NCBI GenBank assembly: GCA_036560485.1
Contig: DATBRC010000049.1
Span: 3,466 to 67,465, forward strand
DNA from: DATBRC01 sp036560485
GTDB lineage: Bacteria > Pseudomonadota > Gammaproteobacteria > Burkholderiales > Burkholderiaceae_D
Direction of reading: 5' to 3'
DNA length: 64,000 nucleotides
The notes under the pieces are model-generated. The model was not told the DNA's origin. It was given only the letters and a program-made list of their open reading frames with translations, and made no database searches. A program made the translations under genes and the position numbers. This document shows, in pieces, positions 1 through 11,528 of the stretch. Each line of letters opens with the position of its first letter. Position 1 is the first letter of the stretch.

Positions 1-122
1 GCTTGTAAGGTTTCAAGATTTCGCATTCTTTGCAAATCTTTGCAAGCAAATCACCCCGCAAAAATTTTAATTTATTCTTTACTTACAACAAGTTACGCTT
101 CCGACTTTTGGAATGCACCCTC
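1..122. other. AT-rich sequence abutting the broken tRNA; possible element end
   Basis: The sequence is AT-rich and has no credible gene. It holds the direct repeat TCTTTGCAA at 27-35 and 37-45 (period 10), and an inverted pair, CTTGTAAG near 2-9 against CTTACAA near 82-88. Short direct repeats beside a core site in a tRNA anticodon loop resemble the arm-type and core sites of tyrosine recombinases. This is inference only, since no integrase is visible. Confidence 0.3.
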
Positions 123-161
123 TTTCGAGTCAGGTACATTCGACCACTCTGCCACCTCTCC
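123..161 (-). pseudogene. 5' half of a tRNA-Ser(CGA) gene, cut at the anticodon loop
   Basis: Read on the minus strand, 161 to 123 gives a class II serine tRNA 5' half: acceptor strand GGAGAGG, a D-arm with GTGGTCGAA, anticodon-stem strand CCTGA and loop CTCGAAA with anticodon CGA (complement of 125-127). The expected returning stem strand TCAGG, the long variable arm, the T-arm and the CCTCTCC acceptor strand are absent from the remaining 122 bases. The match stops exactly at the 3' side of the loop. It lies 82 bases downstream of serS on the same strand. I read it as disrupted, possibly by an integrated element. A tRNA intron extending past the window edge is possible but I see no group I core. 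Confidence 0.72.
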
Positions 162-243
162 TGATTCGGTCGATCCCGGATTGAGTCAACCGGAAAGGAT
201 GCGATTATACCAGAGTCTCCCCCAGCGGAATACCGCGTTTCGT

Positions 244-1614
<1,371 letters not shown>

Positions 1615-1631
1615 TCATATAAGCAACAAAT

Positions 1632-2927
1632 CTACTTTTTGTCGCGCTTCCTGGCAGCCAAATCCAACGACTTCAGATAGGCCAGTTTCTCCGCGATCTT
1701 CCCTTCCATTCCCCGCGGCGTGGGCTGATACCAATCTGGTTCTTTCATCCCATCAGGCAAGTACGTCTCCCCCGCCGCATAAGCATCCGGCTCATCATGC
1801 GCATACCGATACAACTTCCCATACCCAAGCTCCTTCATCAGCTTGGTCGGCGCATTGCGCAAATGCTCCGGCACCGGGCGCGTCTTGTCCTTGGCAATAA
1901 ACGAACGCACCGCGTTATAAGCGTTATAAACCGCATTCGACTTAGCCGCACAAGCCAGATAGACCACCGCTTCGGCCAACGCCAATTCTCCTTCCGGCGA
2001 TCCCAATCGCTCATAAGTTTCGGTCGCATCCAGCGCCAAGCGCAACGCGCGCGGATCAGCCAAACCGATATCTTCACTCGCCATGCGAATAATCCTGCGC
2101 GCCAGATAACGCGGATCAGCGCCGCCATCCAGCATCCGCACAAACCAATACAGCGACGCATCAGGATTGGAACCCCGCACCGATTTATGCAACGCGGAAA
2201 TCTGATCGTAGAACGAATCACCGCCCTTATCGAAACGGCGCAATGCATCGCCAAGACATTCAGCCAGTAATGGCGCATCGACTTCCGTTTGATTTTTTGC
2301 TTGCGCAGCACGCGCGACGATTTCCAGATTGTTCAACAGCTTGCGTCCGTCGCCATCCGCACTCGCAACCAAGGTCGCTTTCGCATCCGGTGTAAAACTC
2401 AAGCCATCCAATTCAGTCTTGCAAGCGCGCTCCAGCAAAGTACCGAGATCATCATCCGATAACGATTTCAATACATACACCGCAGCACGCGACAATAATG
2501 CGCTATTGACTTCGAACGATGGATTCTCTGTGGTCGCGCCGATGAAGGTGAACAGGCCACTCTCGACATGCGGCAAGAATGCATCTTGCTGACTCTTGTT
2601 GAATCGATGGACTTCATCGACAAACAAAATGGTACGGCGGCCGGAATTGGCGCGAATGACTTGCGCACGCTCAACCGCCTCGCGGATGTCTTTTACGCCG
2701 GACAATACAGCCGACAACGCGATGAATTCTGCATTGAAGCTGTCAGCCATCAGGCGTGCCAATGTAGTCTTGCCCACACCGGGCGGTCCCCACAAAATCA
2801 TTGAGTGAGGTTCGCCTGATTCAAACGCAACACGCAACGGTTTACCCAACCCGAGCAAATGCTGCTGGCCGATGACATCATCAAGCGATTTTGGACGCAG
2901 CCGTTCGGCGAGTGGAATGGAGCTCAT
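1632..2927 (-). CDS. rarA: Replication-associated recombination protein A (RarA/MgsA), AAA+ ATPase
   Basis: RarA is a clamp-loader-related AAA+ ATPase acting at stalled replication forks and interacting with SSB. The 431 residues start MSSIPLAERLRPKSLDDVIG. Walker A GPPGVGKTT is at 47-55 and Walker B LFVDEVHRF near 101-109. A sensor 1 region with GATTENPSFE and an arginine-bearing LLSRAAV follow, then the C-terminal tetramerisation region. It lies downstream of lolA on the same strand, separated by an inverted-repeat element, and 92 bases upstream of serS. The lolA-rarA-serS order is common in betaproteobacteria. Confidence 0.95.
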   Translation of the reverse strand: MSSIPLAERLRPKSLDDVIGQQHLLGLGKPLRVAFESGEPHSMILWGPPGVGKTTLARLMADSFNAEFIALSAVLSGVKDIREAVERAQVIRANSGRRTILFVDEVHRFNKSQQDAFLPHVESGLFTFIGATTENPSFEVNSALLSRAAVYVLKSLSDDDLGTLLERACKTELDGLSFTPDAKATLVASADGDGRKLLNNLEIVARAAQAKNQTEVDAPLLAECLGDALRRFDKGGDSFYDQISALHKSVRGSNPDASLYWFVRMLDGGADPRYLARRIIRMASEDIGLADPRALRLALDATETYERLGSPEGELALAEAVVYLACAAKSNAVYNAYNAVRSFIAKDKTRPVPEHLRNAPTKLMKELGYGKLYRYAHDEPDAYAAGETYLPDGMKEPDWYQPTPRGMEGKIAEKLAYLKSLDLAARKRDKK

Positions 2928-3008
2928 TTAATATAAGGTTGCTCAATGTTTTCGATGTGAACCATTTTCGCGCATTATCGACATGCCTACATATGGCAAT
3001 TCAGAATG

Positions 3009-3133
3009 TGTCGTTCCAGCGGGGTTAAGCTGGAATCCAGTGACGTTCTTGATTCGCAGATCAACTTTGCTCAAATACGCTCGATGACATACTGAAAGAC
3101 GCTAGGTTCCAGCTTACTACCGCTGGAACGACA
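3009..3133. repeat. Inverted-repeat element (TCGTTCCAGC...GCTGGAACGA family)
   Basis: The left arm 3009-3038 and right arm 3105-3133 are imperfect inverted copies. Each arm is itself a hairpin with GTTCCAGC and GCTGGAA. The element sits between the lolA stop and the rarA start. It is a divergent relative of the elements at 7385-7466 and 50332-50412, in which CCCGCG/GCGGGAA replaces CCAGC/GCTGGAA. The shape recalls the Neisseria dRS3-type repeat. It may act as a terminator or mRNA-end stabiliser between the two genes. Confidence 0.7.
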
Positions 3134-3146
3134 ACATGATGTGGGC

Positions 3147-3788
3147 CTATTGCTGAAATACGTCCGCGCCCTTCGGCACAACAAATTTAAATTGCCCCTG
3201 TGGCATCGGAGGATTTTTCTCGAAATTTTTAAACGTCAAGATCGACACCTGTCCAAACGAATCACGCAACTCCATCGCTTCCGGCACACCATTGCGCAAG
3301 CCGATGCCGATATGATCAAACGTGGTGTCTTTACTCTTGGGTGTGGCTTCCAGCCATTCAATCCCTTGCTTGGTGCCGCCATCTTTCAACGTGAAATTCT
3401 TTTCCAGATCATTGCTGCCAAACAGGATCGCGGCAGGCGATGAACCGAGCGCATTGCCCAGCTTCTTCACGGTGACCTGGTTCAAGTCCTTGTCGTAGAT
3501 ATACAGTTTTTCACCGTCGGCTTGCAACAATTGCTCGTACGGTTTTTGATAAATCCAGATGAATTTGCCGGGACGTGCAAACTGAAATGTTCCAGTAGAT
3601 TCCTTCGATACCTTCATGCCGCCTGCGTTGTCGGCTTTCACCAGGCGCTGAGAGAATTCACCTTTTGCCGATTTTGTAGTTGCGACAAAATTTTTGAACT
3701 GCTCCAACGCAGTCGCATGTGCCAACCATGGCATCATCGTCAAGCAAGCAACGGCAACCAACTTGGCGATTAGATTGCTCGTTTTCAT
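3147..3788 (-). CDS. lolA: Outer-membrane lipoprotein carrier protein LolA
   Basis: LolA is the periplasmic chaperone that takes lipoproteins from LolCDE to the outer-membrane receptor LolB. From the ATG at 3788 the protein has 213 residues. A signal peptide of about 25 residues ([10 protein letters not shown], hydrophobic core, cut after WLAHA) precedes a mature domain starting [20 protein letters not shown], typical of the family. The [20 protein letters not shown] region is the conserved beta-strand core. An upstream in-frame start at 3818 would put ten residues before the signal peptide and is unlikely. It follows ftsK closely (38 bases) on the same strand. Confidence 0.95.
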   Translation of the reverse strand: MKTSNLIAKLVAVACLTMMPWLAHATALEQFKNFVATTKSAKGEFSQRLVKADNAGGMKVSKESTGTFQFARPGKFIWIYQKPYEQLLQADGEKLYIYDKDLNQVTVKKLGNALGSSPAAILFGSNDLEKNFTLKDGGTKQGIEWLEATPKSKDTTFDHIGIGLRNGVPEAMELRDSFGQVSILTFKNFEKNPPMPQGQFKFVVPKGADVFQQ

Positions 3789-3826
3789 TACATTCTTTTT
3801 CAAAAACAGTTGAGTCAAAATTTTTC

Positions 3827-6160
3827 CTATTCTGTATTACCGGCCGGCACGAGAATTTCCCGATTGCCATTAGATTGCATTGTTGAAACCAAACCGCTCT
3901 GTTCCATTTGTTCCAGCAAGCGTGCTGCGCGATTGTAGCCGATGCGCAAATGACGCTGCACCAGCGAGATGGACGCACGGCGATTTTTCAACACGATCGC
4001 AACTGCCTGATCGTACAGTGCATCTGCCTCACCACCACCGGCACCTTCAATGCCCGGCAAGCCATCAACGCCATCTTCCGATACACCGCCTTCCAGGATG
4101 CCTTCAATATAATTCGGTTCCCCTTGCGCCTTCAGGTGCTCGACCACGCGATGCACTTCATCATCCGATACAAACGCACCATGCACACGCACCGGCAATC
4201 CCGTCCCCGGCGGCATGTACAGCATGTCACCCATGCCGAGCAAGGTTTCTGCCCCCATTTGATCCAGGATCGTGCGTGAATCAATTTTACTGCTGACCTG
4301 GAATGCGATGCGCGTCGGGATATTGGCTTTTATCAAACCTGTGATGACATCGACCGATGGGCGCTGCGTCGCAAGGATCAAATGGATGCCGGCAGCACGT
4401 GCTTTTTGCGCAATCCGTGCAATCAACTCTTCGACCTTCTTGCCGACCACCATCATCAAATCCGCCAACTCGTCGATGATGATGACAATGGTCGGCAGCT
4501 TCTCAAGCGGCTCCGGCGCATCGGGTGTCAGGCTGAACGGATTCGGGATTTTTTGTTCGTGCTTATCTGCGTCTTCAATCTTGTGGTTGTAACCATGCAG
4601 ATTACGCACGCCGAGTTTGCTCATCAGCTTGTAGCGGCGCTCCATCTCAGCCACTGCCCAATTCAGCGCGTGCCCGGCTTGCCGCATGTCAGTGACGACT
4701 GGCGCCAGCAAATGTGGAATGCCTTCATAGACAGACATTTCCAGCATTTTCGGATCGATCAAAATCAAACGCACCTGGTTCGGATCGGCCTTGTACAGCA
4801 ACGACAGAATAGTCGCATTAATGCCGACCGATTTACCGGAACCGGTGGTACCTGCAACCAGCAAGTGCGGCATCTTGGCGAGATCCGCCACAATCGGATG
4901 ACCGGCGATATCTTTACCTAATGCGATGGTCAAACTGGAGCTGCTGTCGTTATAAATTTTAGAACTCAATATCTCTGTCAAGCGCACGATCTGGCGTTTC
5001 GGATTCGGCAGCTCCAAGCCCATGTAATTCTTGCCTGGGATCGTTTCGACCACGCGAATCGAGGTCAGCGATAACGAACGTGCCAAGTCTCTTCCGAGAC
5101 CGACGATTTGACTACCTTTGACACCGACGGCAGGTTCAATCTCATATCGCGTAATCACCGGACCCGGATAGGCTGCGACCACTTTCACCTCAATGCCAAA
5201 ATCGGATAATTTTTTCTCGATCAATCGGCTGGTGAATTCCAGCGTTTCTATGCTGACGGTTTCTTGCGACACTGGCGCATCATCCAGCAAGGATAAGGGC
5301 GGCAGATTCGTGTCAGGCAGATCGGTGAAGAGCGAGACTTGCCGCTCTTTCTCGACCCGTTCCGATTTCGGCACCACCACTACTTGCGGCTCGATCCTGA
5401 TCGGCGTCGTATGTTCTACTTTTGCACGCTCTTGCACGACGATTTCTTCACGCTTCACGGCTGCGACCTGGCCAACTTTACGGTCTTCACGAGTCGCGTA
5501 TAAATTCTTGATGCCGTCGATAATGATTTCAATCGCCCCGCCGATTTTTTCAGCAACCGCTAACCACGACACATGAAAAAACAGACTGAAGCCGAGGCCA
5601 AATAACATGAGCAACAACAAGGTTGAACCGGTAAATCCCAATACGTTCTGTGCTGCGCCGCCGATCATTTCACCCAACACACCACCGGGCGCACGCGGCA
5701 ATTGCGCTTTCAGGCTGTACATACGCAGGTATTCCAAGCCTACGCTGCCGATCATCATGAATGCGAAACCTGTCCAGCGGATCAATCCTTCCTGATGATG
5801 TTCCTGTTCAGGCTCTTTTTTCAGAATATATTTTTGCGACAGTTGCCGATAACCGCGCCACACCGATCGCAGCAATGACACGCACCACCACCACGCCGAA
5901 AAGCCAAACACATAGAGCAATACATCCGCCAGCCATGCGCCCGCACGTCCGCCCCAATTATGCAACTTAGGCACCACACTGGCGTGCGACCAAGCTGGAT
6001 CGAGCTTGGAATAACTCAGGAAAATCAGAACCAAATAAAGTGTAACGCCGGCAACTGCAATCCAGCGTGCCTCGGATAAAAGGCGCACGAGACGGCTCGG
6101 TAACGGCTGATCGGCTGCCGGTGGGGTTTTACGGTTATAAGCGGGTGCTGTTCTGGTCAT
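3827..6160 (-). CDS. ftsK: DNA translocase FtsK/SpoIIIE family
   Basis: FtsK is a septal DNA pump that clears chromosome ends from the closing division septum and activates XerCD at dif. The N-terminal 190 residues carry about four membrane segments. A short linker follows, then the hexameric motor with Walker [11 protein letters not shown], Walker [14 protein letters not shown] and the [19 protein letters not shown] segment. The C-terminal winged-helix gamma domain ([20 protein letters not shown]) reads the polar KOPS sequence. With the ATG at 6160 it has 777 residues, a short-linker form. A TTG at 6184 would add eight residues. lolA follows 38 bases downstream, the usual ftsK-lolA-rarA order. 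Confidence 0.95.
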   Translation of the reverse strand: MTRTAPAYNRKTPPAADQPLPSRLVRLLSEARWIAVAGVTLYLVLIFLSYSKLDPAWSHASVVPKLHNWGGRAGAWLADVLLYVFGFSAWWWCVSLLRSVWRGYRQLSQKYILKKEPEQEHHQEGLIRWTGFAFMMIGSVGLEYLRMYSLKAQLPRAPGGVLGEMIGGAAQNVLGFTGSTLLLLMLFGLGFSLFFHVSWLAVAEKIGGAIEIIIDGIKNLYATREDRKVGQVAAVKREEIVVQERAKVEHTTPIRIEPQVVVVPKSERVEKERQVSLFTDLPDTNLPPLSLLDDAPVSQETVSIETLEFTSRLIEKKLSDFGIEVKVVAAYPGPVITRYEIEPAVGVKGSQIVGLGRDLARSLSLTSIRVVETIPGKNYMGLELPNPKRQIVRLTEILSSKIYNDSSSSLTIALGKDIAGHPIVADLAKMPHLLVAGTTGSGKSVGINATILSLLYKADPNQVRLILIDPKMLEMSVYEGIPHLLAPVVTDMRQAGHALNWAVAEMERRYKLMSKLGVRNLHGYNHKIEDADKHEQKIPNPFSLTPDAPEPLEKLPTIVIIIDELADLMMVVGKKVEELIARIAQKARAAGIHLILATQRPSVDVITGLIKANIPTRIAFQVSSKIDSRTILDQMGAETLLGMGDMLYMPPGTGLPVRVHGAFVSDDEVHRVVEHLKAQGEPNYIEGILEGGVSEDGVDGLPGIEGAGGGEADALYDQAVAIVLKNRRASISLVQRHLRIGYNRAARLLEQMEQSGLVSTMQSNGNREILVPAGNTE

Positions 6161-6278
6161 AGATCGATATTGTTCAAGGTACAAGTATTTTGCCTGTTAT
6201 AGAGGCAACCCTGCATGTTCGTCTATAATCTTAACCAGTTTTCGGGGCGTAATACTGAATAATTATTGCTTCAGTTGA

Positions 6279-7358
<1,080 letters not shown>

Positions 7359-7384
7359 TAAGTACGCACCACAAATATTAAACT

Positions 7385-7466
7385 CGTCGTTCCCGCGTAG
7401 GCGGGAATCCATACTGAATTCGATTGATTTACCTCCCAATGGATTCCCGCCTACGCGGGAACGACG
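7385..7466. repeat. dRS3-like inverted repeat, 27-bp perfect arms
   Basis: The left arm 7385-7411 and right arm 7440-7466 are exact reverse complements around a 28-base spacer. Each arm is also a hairpin (TTCCCGCGTAGGCGGGAA). The copy at 50332-50412 differs by a single compensated base pair, GTAG against GAAG. Placement between trxB and the Smr gene suggests an mRNA-end or mobile palindrome role. The family resembles Neisseria dRS3 repeats. Confidence 0.85.
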
Positions 7467-7514
7467 GAGAATTTTAGATATCTGAATAACGTATGCCTCC
7501 AAAAATGGTTCGCC

Positions 7515-8153
7515 ATGCCCAATTCCATCAAAGACTTCGCTGCCCTCAAAGCACTGAGCAAACAACTCAAAGCGCAGGACGAAGCGCGCAAACTCGCTGA
7601 AGCAGAACGCCAGCGTCGAGAGCAGGAAGCGCAACGCGAAGCAGAAGTGTTCCGTCGCAGTATCGGGGATGTTGAACCGTTACCTGCACCGAACAAAACC
7701 GTTCTCAAAACACCACCACCTCTTCCCATTCCACGCCAGCATCTTGCCGATGAGCGCGCCGCGTTGGCAGAATCGTTATCGGATGAATTTACGTTAGAGA
7801 CCTTGCTTGATAGTGACGAAGCGCTCAGCTTTGCACGCAACGGCATCGGACCGGACGTGATGCGTAAATTACGGCGCGGTCATTGGGTGATTCAGGATCA
7901 ACTGGATTTGCATGGTTTGCGCACTGATGAAGCGCGTGTGGCGTTGGCGGAATTTTTACGGGATGCGGGCAAGCGGGGATTGCGTTGTGTGCGGGTGATT
8001 CATGGGAAGGGGTTGGGGTCTGTGAATAAAGAGCCTGTACTCAAGAATAAAGTGCGGAATTGGTTGGTGCAGAAGAATGAGGTGATGGCGTTTTGTCAGG
8101 CTAAGGCGGCGGATGGTGGGGCGGGGGCGTTGGTGGTTTTGTTGAAGGCTTAA
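7515..8153 (+). CDS. Smr (MutS2-type) domain protein
   Basis: The 212-residue protein has a charged, probably helical N-terminal third (about 5-45, rich in Glu, Arg and Gln), a Pro-rich linker and a C-terminal Smr domain. That domain carries the LDLHGL motif near 130 and VIHGKG near 162, the two hallmarks of this endonuclease-like fold. Stand-alone Smr proteins of this size (E. coli YdaL/SmrB type) are thought to act on DNA or on mRNA of collided ribosomes. Which applies here cannot be told. It follows trxB after the palindromic element and may be cotranscribed. The 3' end is unusually G-rich on the coding strand. Confidence 0.85.
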   Translation: MPNSIKDFAALKALSKQLKAQDEARKLAEAERQRREQEAQREAEVFRRSIGDVEPLPAPNKTVLKTPPPLPIPRQHLADERAALAESLSDEFTLETLLDSDEALSFARNGIGPDVMRKLRRGHWVIQDQLDLHGLRTDEARVALAEFLRDAGKRGLRCVRVIHGKGLGSVNKEPVLKNKVRNWLVQKNEVMAFCQAKAADGGAGALVVLLKA

Positions 8154-8192
8154 AAATACGAAGCCACAAAAGCACGTTCACACTACCTGCCC

Positions 8193-8711
8193 CTAAGAAT
8201 TTGGCAGAACTCGTTGAAATGTGAGCTTTGGTAGCCACATGTCCGGATCACCCTTAGTCACTCCCGAGGCCAAACTAAGTCGTCCAGCATGCATTGCGAG
8301 ACGCCATTCTACTTGTGAGGCATTGATCGGTCTGAACAAAATGTAGAAGTCACCTGAACGTTGCCAATTTCCCTTAACATCAATGCCATCACAAGCATTG
8401 CCGCTGCACCGATACTGGCCATCCGACAGCAGCACAAGATTAGATGAACCATCCTGCCATGTACCAGTTAACTCGGATGTGTTCCGAACCAAAGGGTTCC
8501 AGTCGATTGACTCTTCATTTAAGTTGGCCACACCGACCATTACGAGAAAAAACATCAATACACCACTTAAAACAATAAGTGTTGTCCTGCGTGGTTTTCC
8601 CAAAACTCCTCTGAAAAACAAGACTACTGATAGTATCGAGAGAGCGACGAATCCGGCGCTTGCGATCAAGTAGCCAAATGGAATTGCAGTGCGGAATACG
8701 AATATTTCCAT
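8193..8711 (-). CDS. Small membrane protein of unknown function
   Basis: I do not recognise this 172-residue protein. Two hydrophobic stretches near 11-33 and 42-60 are separated by a basic loop (GKPRRTT), so it looks like a double-spanning inner-membrane anchor. The C-terminal 110 residues look like a small beta-rich, lipocalin-like domain (GTWQDGSSNLVLLSDGQYRC, then GNWQRSGDFYILF), with two Cys in CSGNACDG that could form a disulfide if periplasmic. It begins 22 bases after glnB on the same strand. No clear ribosome-binding site is visible. Confidence 0.6.
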   Translation of the reverse strand: MEIFVFRTAIPFGYLIASAGFVALSILSVVLFFRGVLGKPRRTTLIVLSGVLMFFLVMVGVANLNEESIDWNPLVRNTSELTGTWQDGSSNLVLLSDGQYRCSGNACDGIDVKGNWQRSGDFYILFRPINASQVEWRLAMHAGRLSLASGVTKGDPDMWLPKLTFQRVLPNS

Positions 8712-8733
8712 GCCAGTGCGTTAGCTAATTACA

Positions 8734-9096
<363 letters not shown>

Positions 9097-9230
9097 TTAT
9101 TGTTTGGAAGATATGTTTAGTGGATAACCTGAAGGATACTATTTTTTTGGGGGTGTGGCACGGATTTGGAGTTATTACAGTACTTCTGGGACTAATACGT
9201 TATTTTCTTCGGACGGGCATGCCGGGAGTA

Positions 9231-9800
9231 GCCCGGCGGCTAGTTACCTTTTTTGCTTCGCCAAAAAAGGTAACCCAAAAAAGGCGACCGCACAGCCGCT
9301 GCCCTTCGGGTTCCCGACAAAGCGACGCGCCAAGCGGGAAACGAAACCAACTCGCTTCCCTTGCAGGGCGCATATCCGCTTGCAAGCGGATACCGTTACG
9401 CAGGCGCGGTGCATGCACCGCGAAACCCCTGCTCCACCTCAAACATGTTTCGTTTCTTATCCGCTTGACACATCACTTTGTCGGCAGCGTCTCAAGCGGA
9501 ACTTCTAAAAACCAACCCAAAAAACAAGTAGTGCTATCGCTGCACTTCGTAAGTGCGAGGGTTTCAGGTTTTGCTTTTTTGATTTTGTTTTGCTGTTGAC
9601 GTTAAACCCTTGGCGAAGCGCCGCAAGAGAATGGATTCAAGTGGATAAAGAAGCGAAACATGTCTGAGCGTAGCGAGTTGGTTTCGCTTCCCACTTGAGT
9701 CCGTTCTCTTGCGGGAAGCCGAAGGCCGCTTTGCAGGGCCGCCTTTTCTTGGGTTACTTTCTTTTGGCGGAGCAAAAGAAAGTAACTCGTCCGCCGGGAC
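9231..9800. repeat. Long (~570 bp) imperfect palindromic intergenic element
   Basis: The gap between glnB and nadE (9073-9888) has no convincing gene. Its outer parts, 9231-9289 and 9738-9800, are inverted copies of each other, each containing a GGTTAC...GTAAC hairpin around AAAAGG/GCTTCGCC. Further pairs lie inside: 9334-9356 against 9672-9692 (AGCGAGTTGGTTTCGCTTCC) and about 9301-9316 against 9712-9726. The whole stretch could fold into one long stem. It is probably a decayed mobile or repetitive element. A hairpin at about 9858-9884 (TTCCAGCGTTCGCTGGAA) next to the nadE stop belongs to the 3009-3133 family. Confidence 0.7.
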
Positions 9801-9888
9801 GAGACCCGGCTTGTATCCACGGAGCGCGCACCACGCTATGCGACGAACGCCACTGGGTTCCAGCGTTCGCTGGAACGACAAATCTAAA

Positions 9889-11502
9889 TCACTCCCGAAA
9901 CTTGGAAGTAATCGGATACCTCCAATCCCTCCCAAACGCCCGATGCGTAACCCGAATCCCCACCGGCGACTGCCGCCTCTTGTACTCATTAATCTTGATC
10001 AACCGCGTCACCCGCTCAACATCTTCCGATCGATAACCGGCAGCGAGAATTTCCGCAATGCTGTGATTCTCTTCCATATACATCTGCATAATCCCATCCA
10101 ACACTTCATACGGCGGCAACGAATCCTGATCCGTCTGATCAGGCCGCAACTCCGCAGAAGGAGCACGCGTCAGAATGCGTGTCGGGATCACTTCAGAAAT
10201 GGAATTCCGATACGCGCACAACCGATACACCAACGTCTTCGCAATATCCTTAATCACCGCAAACCCGCCCGCCATGTCGCCATACAACGTGCAATACCCC
10301 ACTGCCATCTCGCTCTTGTTCCCTGTCGTCAGAACAATCGAGCCAAACTTGTTCGACAATGCCATCATGATGGTGCCGCGAATGCGCGCCTGGATATTTT
10401 CCTCAGTGGCGTCTATCGGCAAACCGTCGAACTCCTTTGCCAATGTATGGTTAAAAGCGGTAAAGCATTCATTGATCGATATTTCGTCATAACGCACACC
10501 GACACGCTTGATCATGTCGCGCGAATCGATCCAGGAAATCTCTGCCGTGTATGGCGACGGCATCATCACCGCGCGCACTTTATCCGCACCCAATGCATCG
10601 ACCGCAACCGCCAGAGTCAATGCAGAATCAACACCACCCGACAAACCGATCAGCACGCTGGGAAATCCATTCTTGCCGATGTAGTCACGTACGCCAAGCA
10701 CGAGCGCTTTGTAGACTTGCGCCTCAACCGACAACTCCGGCGGCACTGTCGTTTTGCGCGGCTGCGCGCCATCGAATTCAACGATCTGCATGTCTTCTTC
10801 GAAGTGCTTTAATTGTGCGCAAATCGTCCCAGTCTGATCCATCACGAAGGAGTTGCCATCGAAGATCAGCTCATCCTGCCCACCGACCAGATTCGCATAC
10901 ACCAGACTCAAACCTTGTGCAGTCACATTGGTACGCATCACGTCGTAACGCAGATGCTGTTTATTCATGTGATACGGTGAACCGTTCGGCACCAGCAATA
11001 CTTGTGCGCCAGCTGCTTTGGCTTTTGCAGGCGTATGCGATGACCACGTATCTTCGCAAATATTGATGCCGAATTTGACGCCTTTTACATCGAACACGAA
11101 CGACTCATGCGATGAGGAAAAATAGCGTTTCTCATCGAACACAGTGTCATTCGGCAAATCGCTTTTGCAATAGGTGCCGATCACTTTGCCGTTGACGATG
11201 ACTGATGCCGCGTTGTAGCGCATACCGTCTCGTATAGTTGGATGACCAACCACCACGTACACATCTTTCAGCGAAGACAGTTCCGCAGCGAGCGCATCAA
11301 CGGCTTCCGCTGTTTTTGCGTAGAATGATTGGCGCAGCAATAAATCTTCCGGCGGATAGCCGACCAGGGATAATTCCGGCGTCAGCACAATATCTGCGCC
11401 CTGCGCGGCGGCACGGCGCGAAAAATCAACGATCCTGACGCGGTTGCCGGCAAGGTCTCCGACGGTGCTGTTAATTTGAGCGATGGCTACTTTGACTGTC
11501 AT
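9889..11502 (-). CDS. nadE: Glutamine-dependent NAD+ synthetase
   Basis: NadE amidates nicotinic acid adenine dinucleotide to NAD+, the last step of NAD synthesis. The 537-residue two-domain form has an N-terminal nitrilase-type glutaminase (about 1-260; LTPELSLVGYPPEDLLL with the catalytic Glu, and GINICEDTW with the catalytic Cys). The synthetase domain follows, with P-loop LIGLSGGVDSALT near 285 and TTGNKSEMAVGYCTLYGD. Glutamine can therefore be the nitrogen donor. The ATG at 11502 lies only 26 bases from the divergent gene at 11529. Confidence 0.96.
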   Translation of the reverse strand: MTVKVAIAQINSTVGDLAGNRVRIVDFSRRAAAQGADIVLTPELSLVGYPPEDLLLRQSFYAKTAEAVDALAAELSSLKDVYVVVGHPTIRDGMRYNAASVIVNGKVIGTYCKSDLPNDTVFDEKRYFSSSHESFVFDVKGVKFGINICEDTWSSHTPAKAKAAGAQVLLVPNGSPYHMNKQHLRYDVMRTNVTAQGLSLVYANLVGGQDELIFDGNSFVMDQTGTICAQLKHFEEDMQIVEFDGAQPRKTTVPPELSVEAQVYKALVLGVRDYIGKNGFPSVLIGLSGGVDSALTLAVAVDALGADKVRAVMMPSPYTAEISWIDSRDMIKRVGVRYDEISINECFTAFNHTLAKEFDGLPIDATEENIQARIRGTIMMALSNKFGSIVLTTGNKSEMAVGYCTLYGDMAGGFAVIKDIAKTLVYRLCAYRNSISEVIPTRILTRAPSAELRPDQTDQDSLPPYEVLDGIMQMYMEENHSIAEILAAGYRSEDVERVTRLIKINEYKRRQSPVGIRVTHRAFGRDWRYPITSKFRE

Positions 11503-11528
11503 GGTAATTTTTTAGAGCTGAATCCATA

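Noticed and set aside
1..122. Group I intron within tRNA-Ser
   Set aside because: No P3-P7 core pattern is visible and the 5' exon does not end with U at the junction, though only 122 bases can be examined.
9120..9820. Several frames in the glnB-nadE gap
   Set aside because: They read through the long palindrome, on both strands alike, and contain the repeat's typical meaningless peptides.
9709..10812. 367-codon frame opposite nadE
   Set aside because: It is antisense to a well-conserved gene and begins inside the palindromic repeat.
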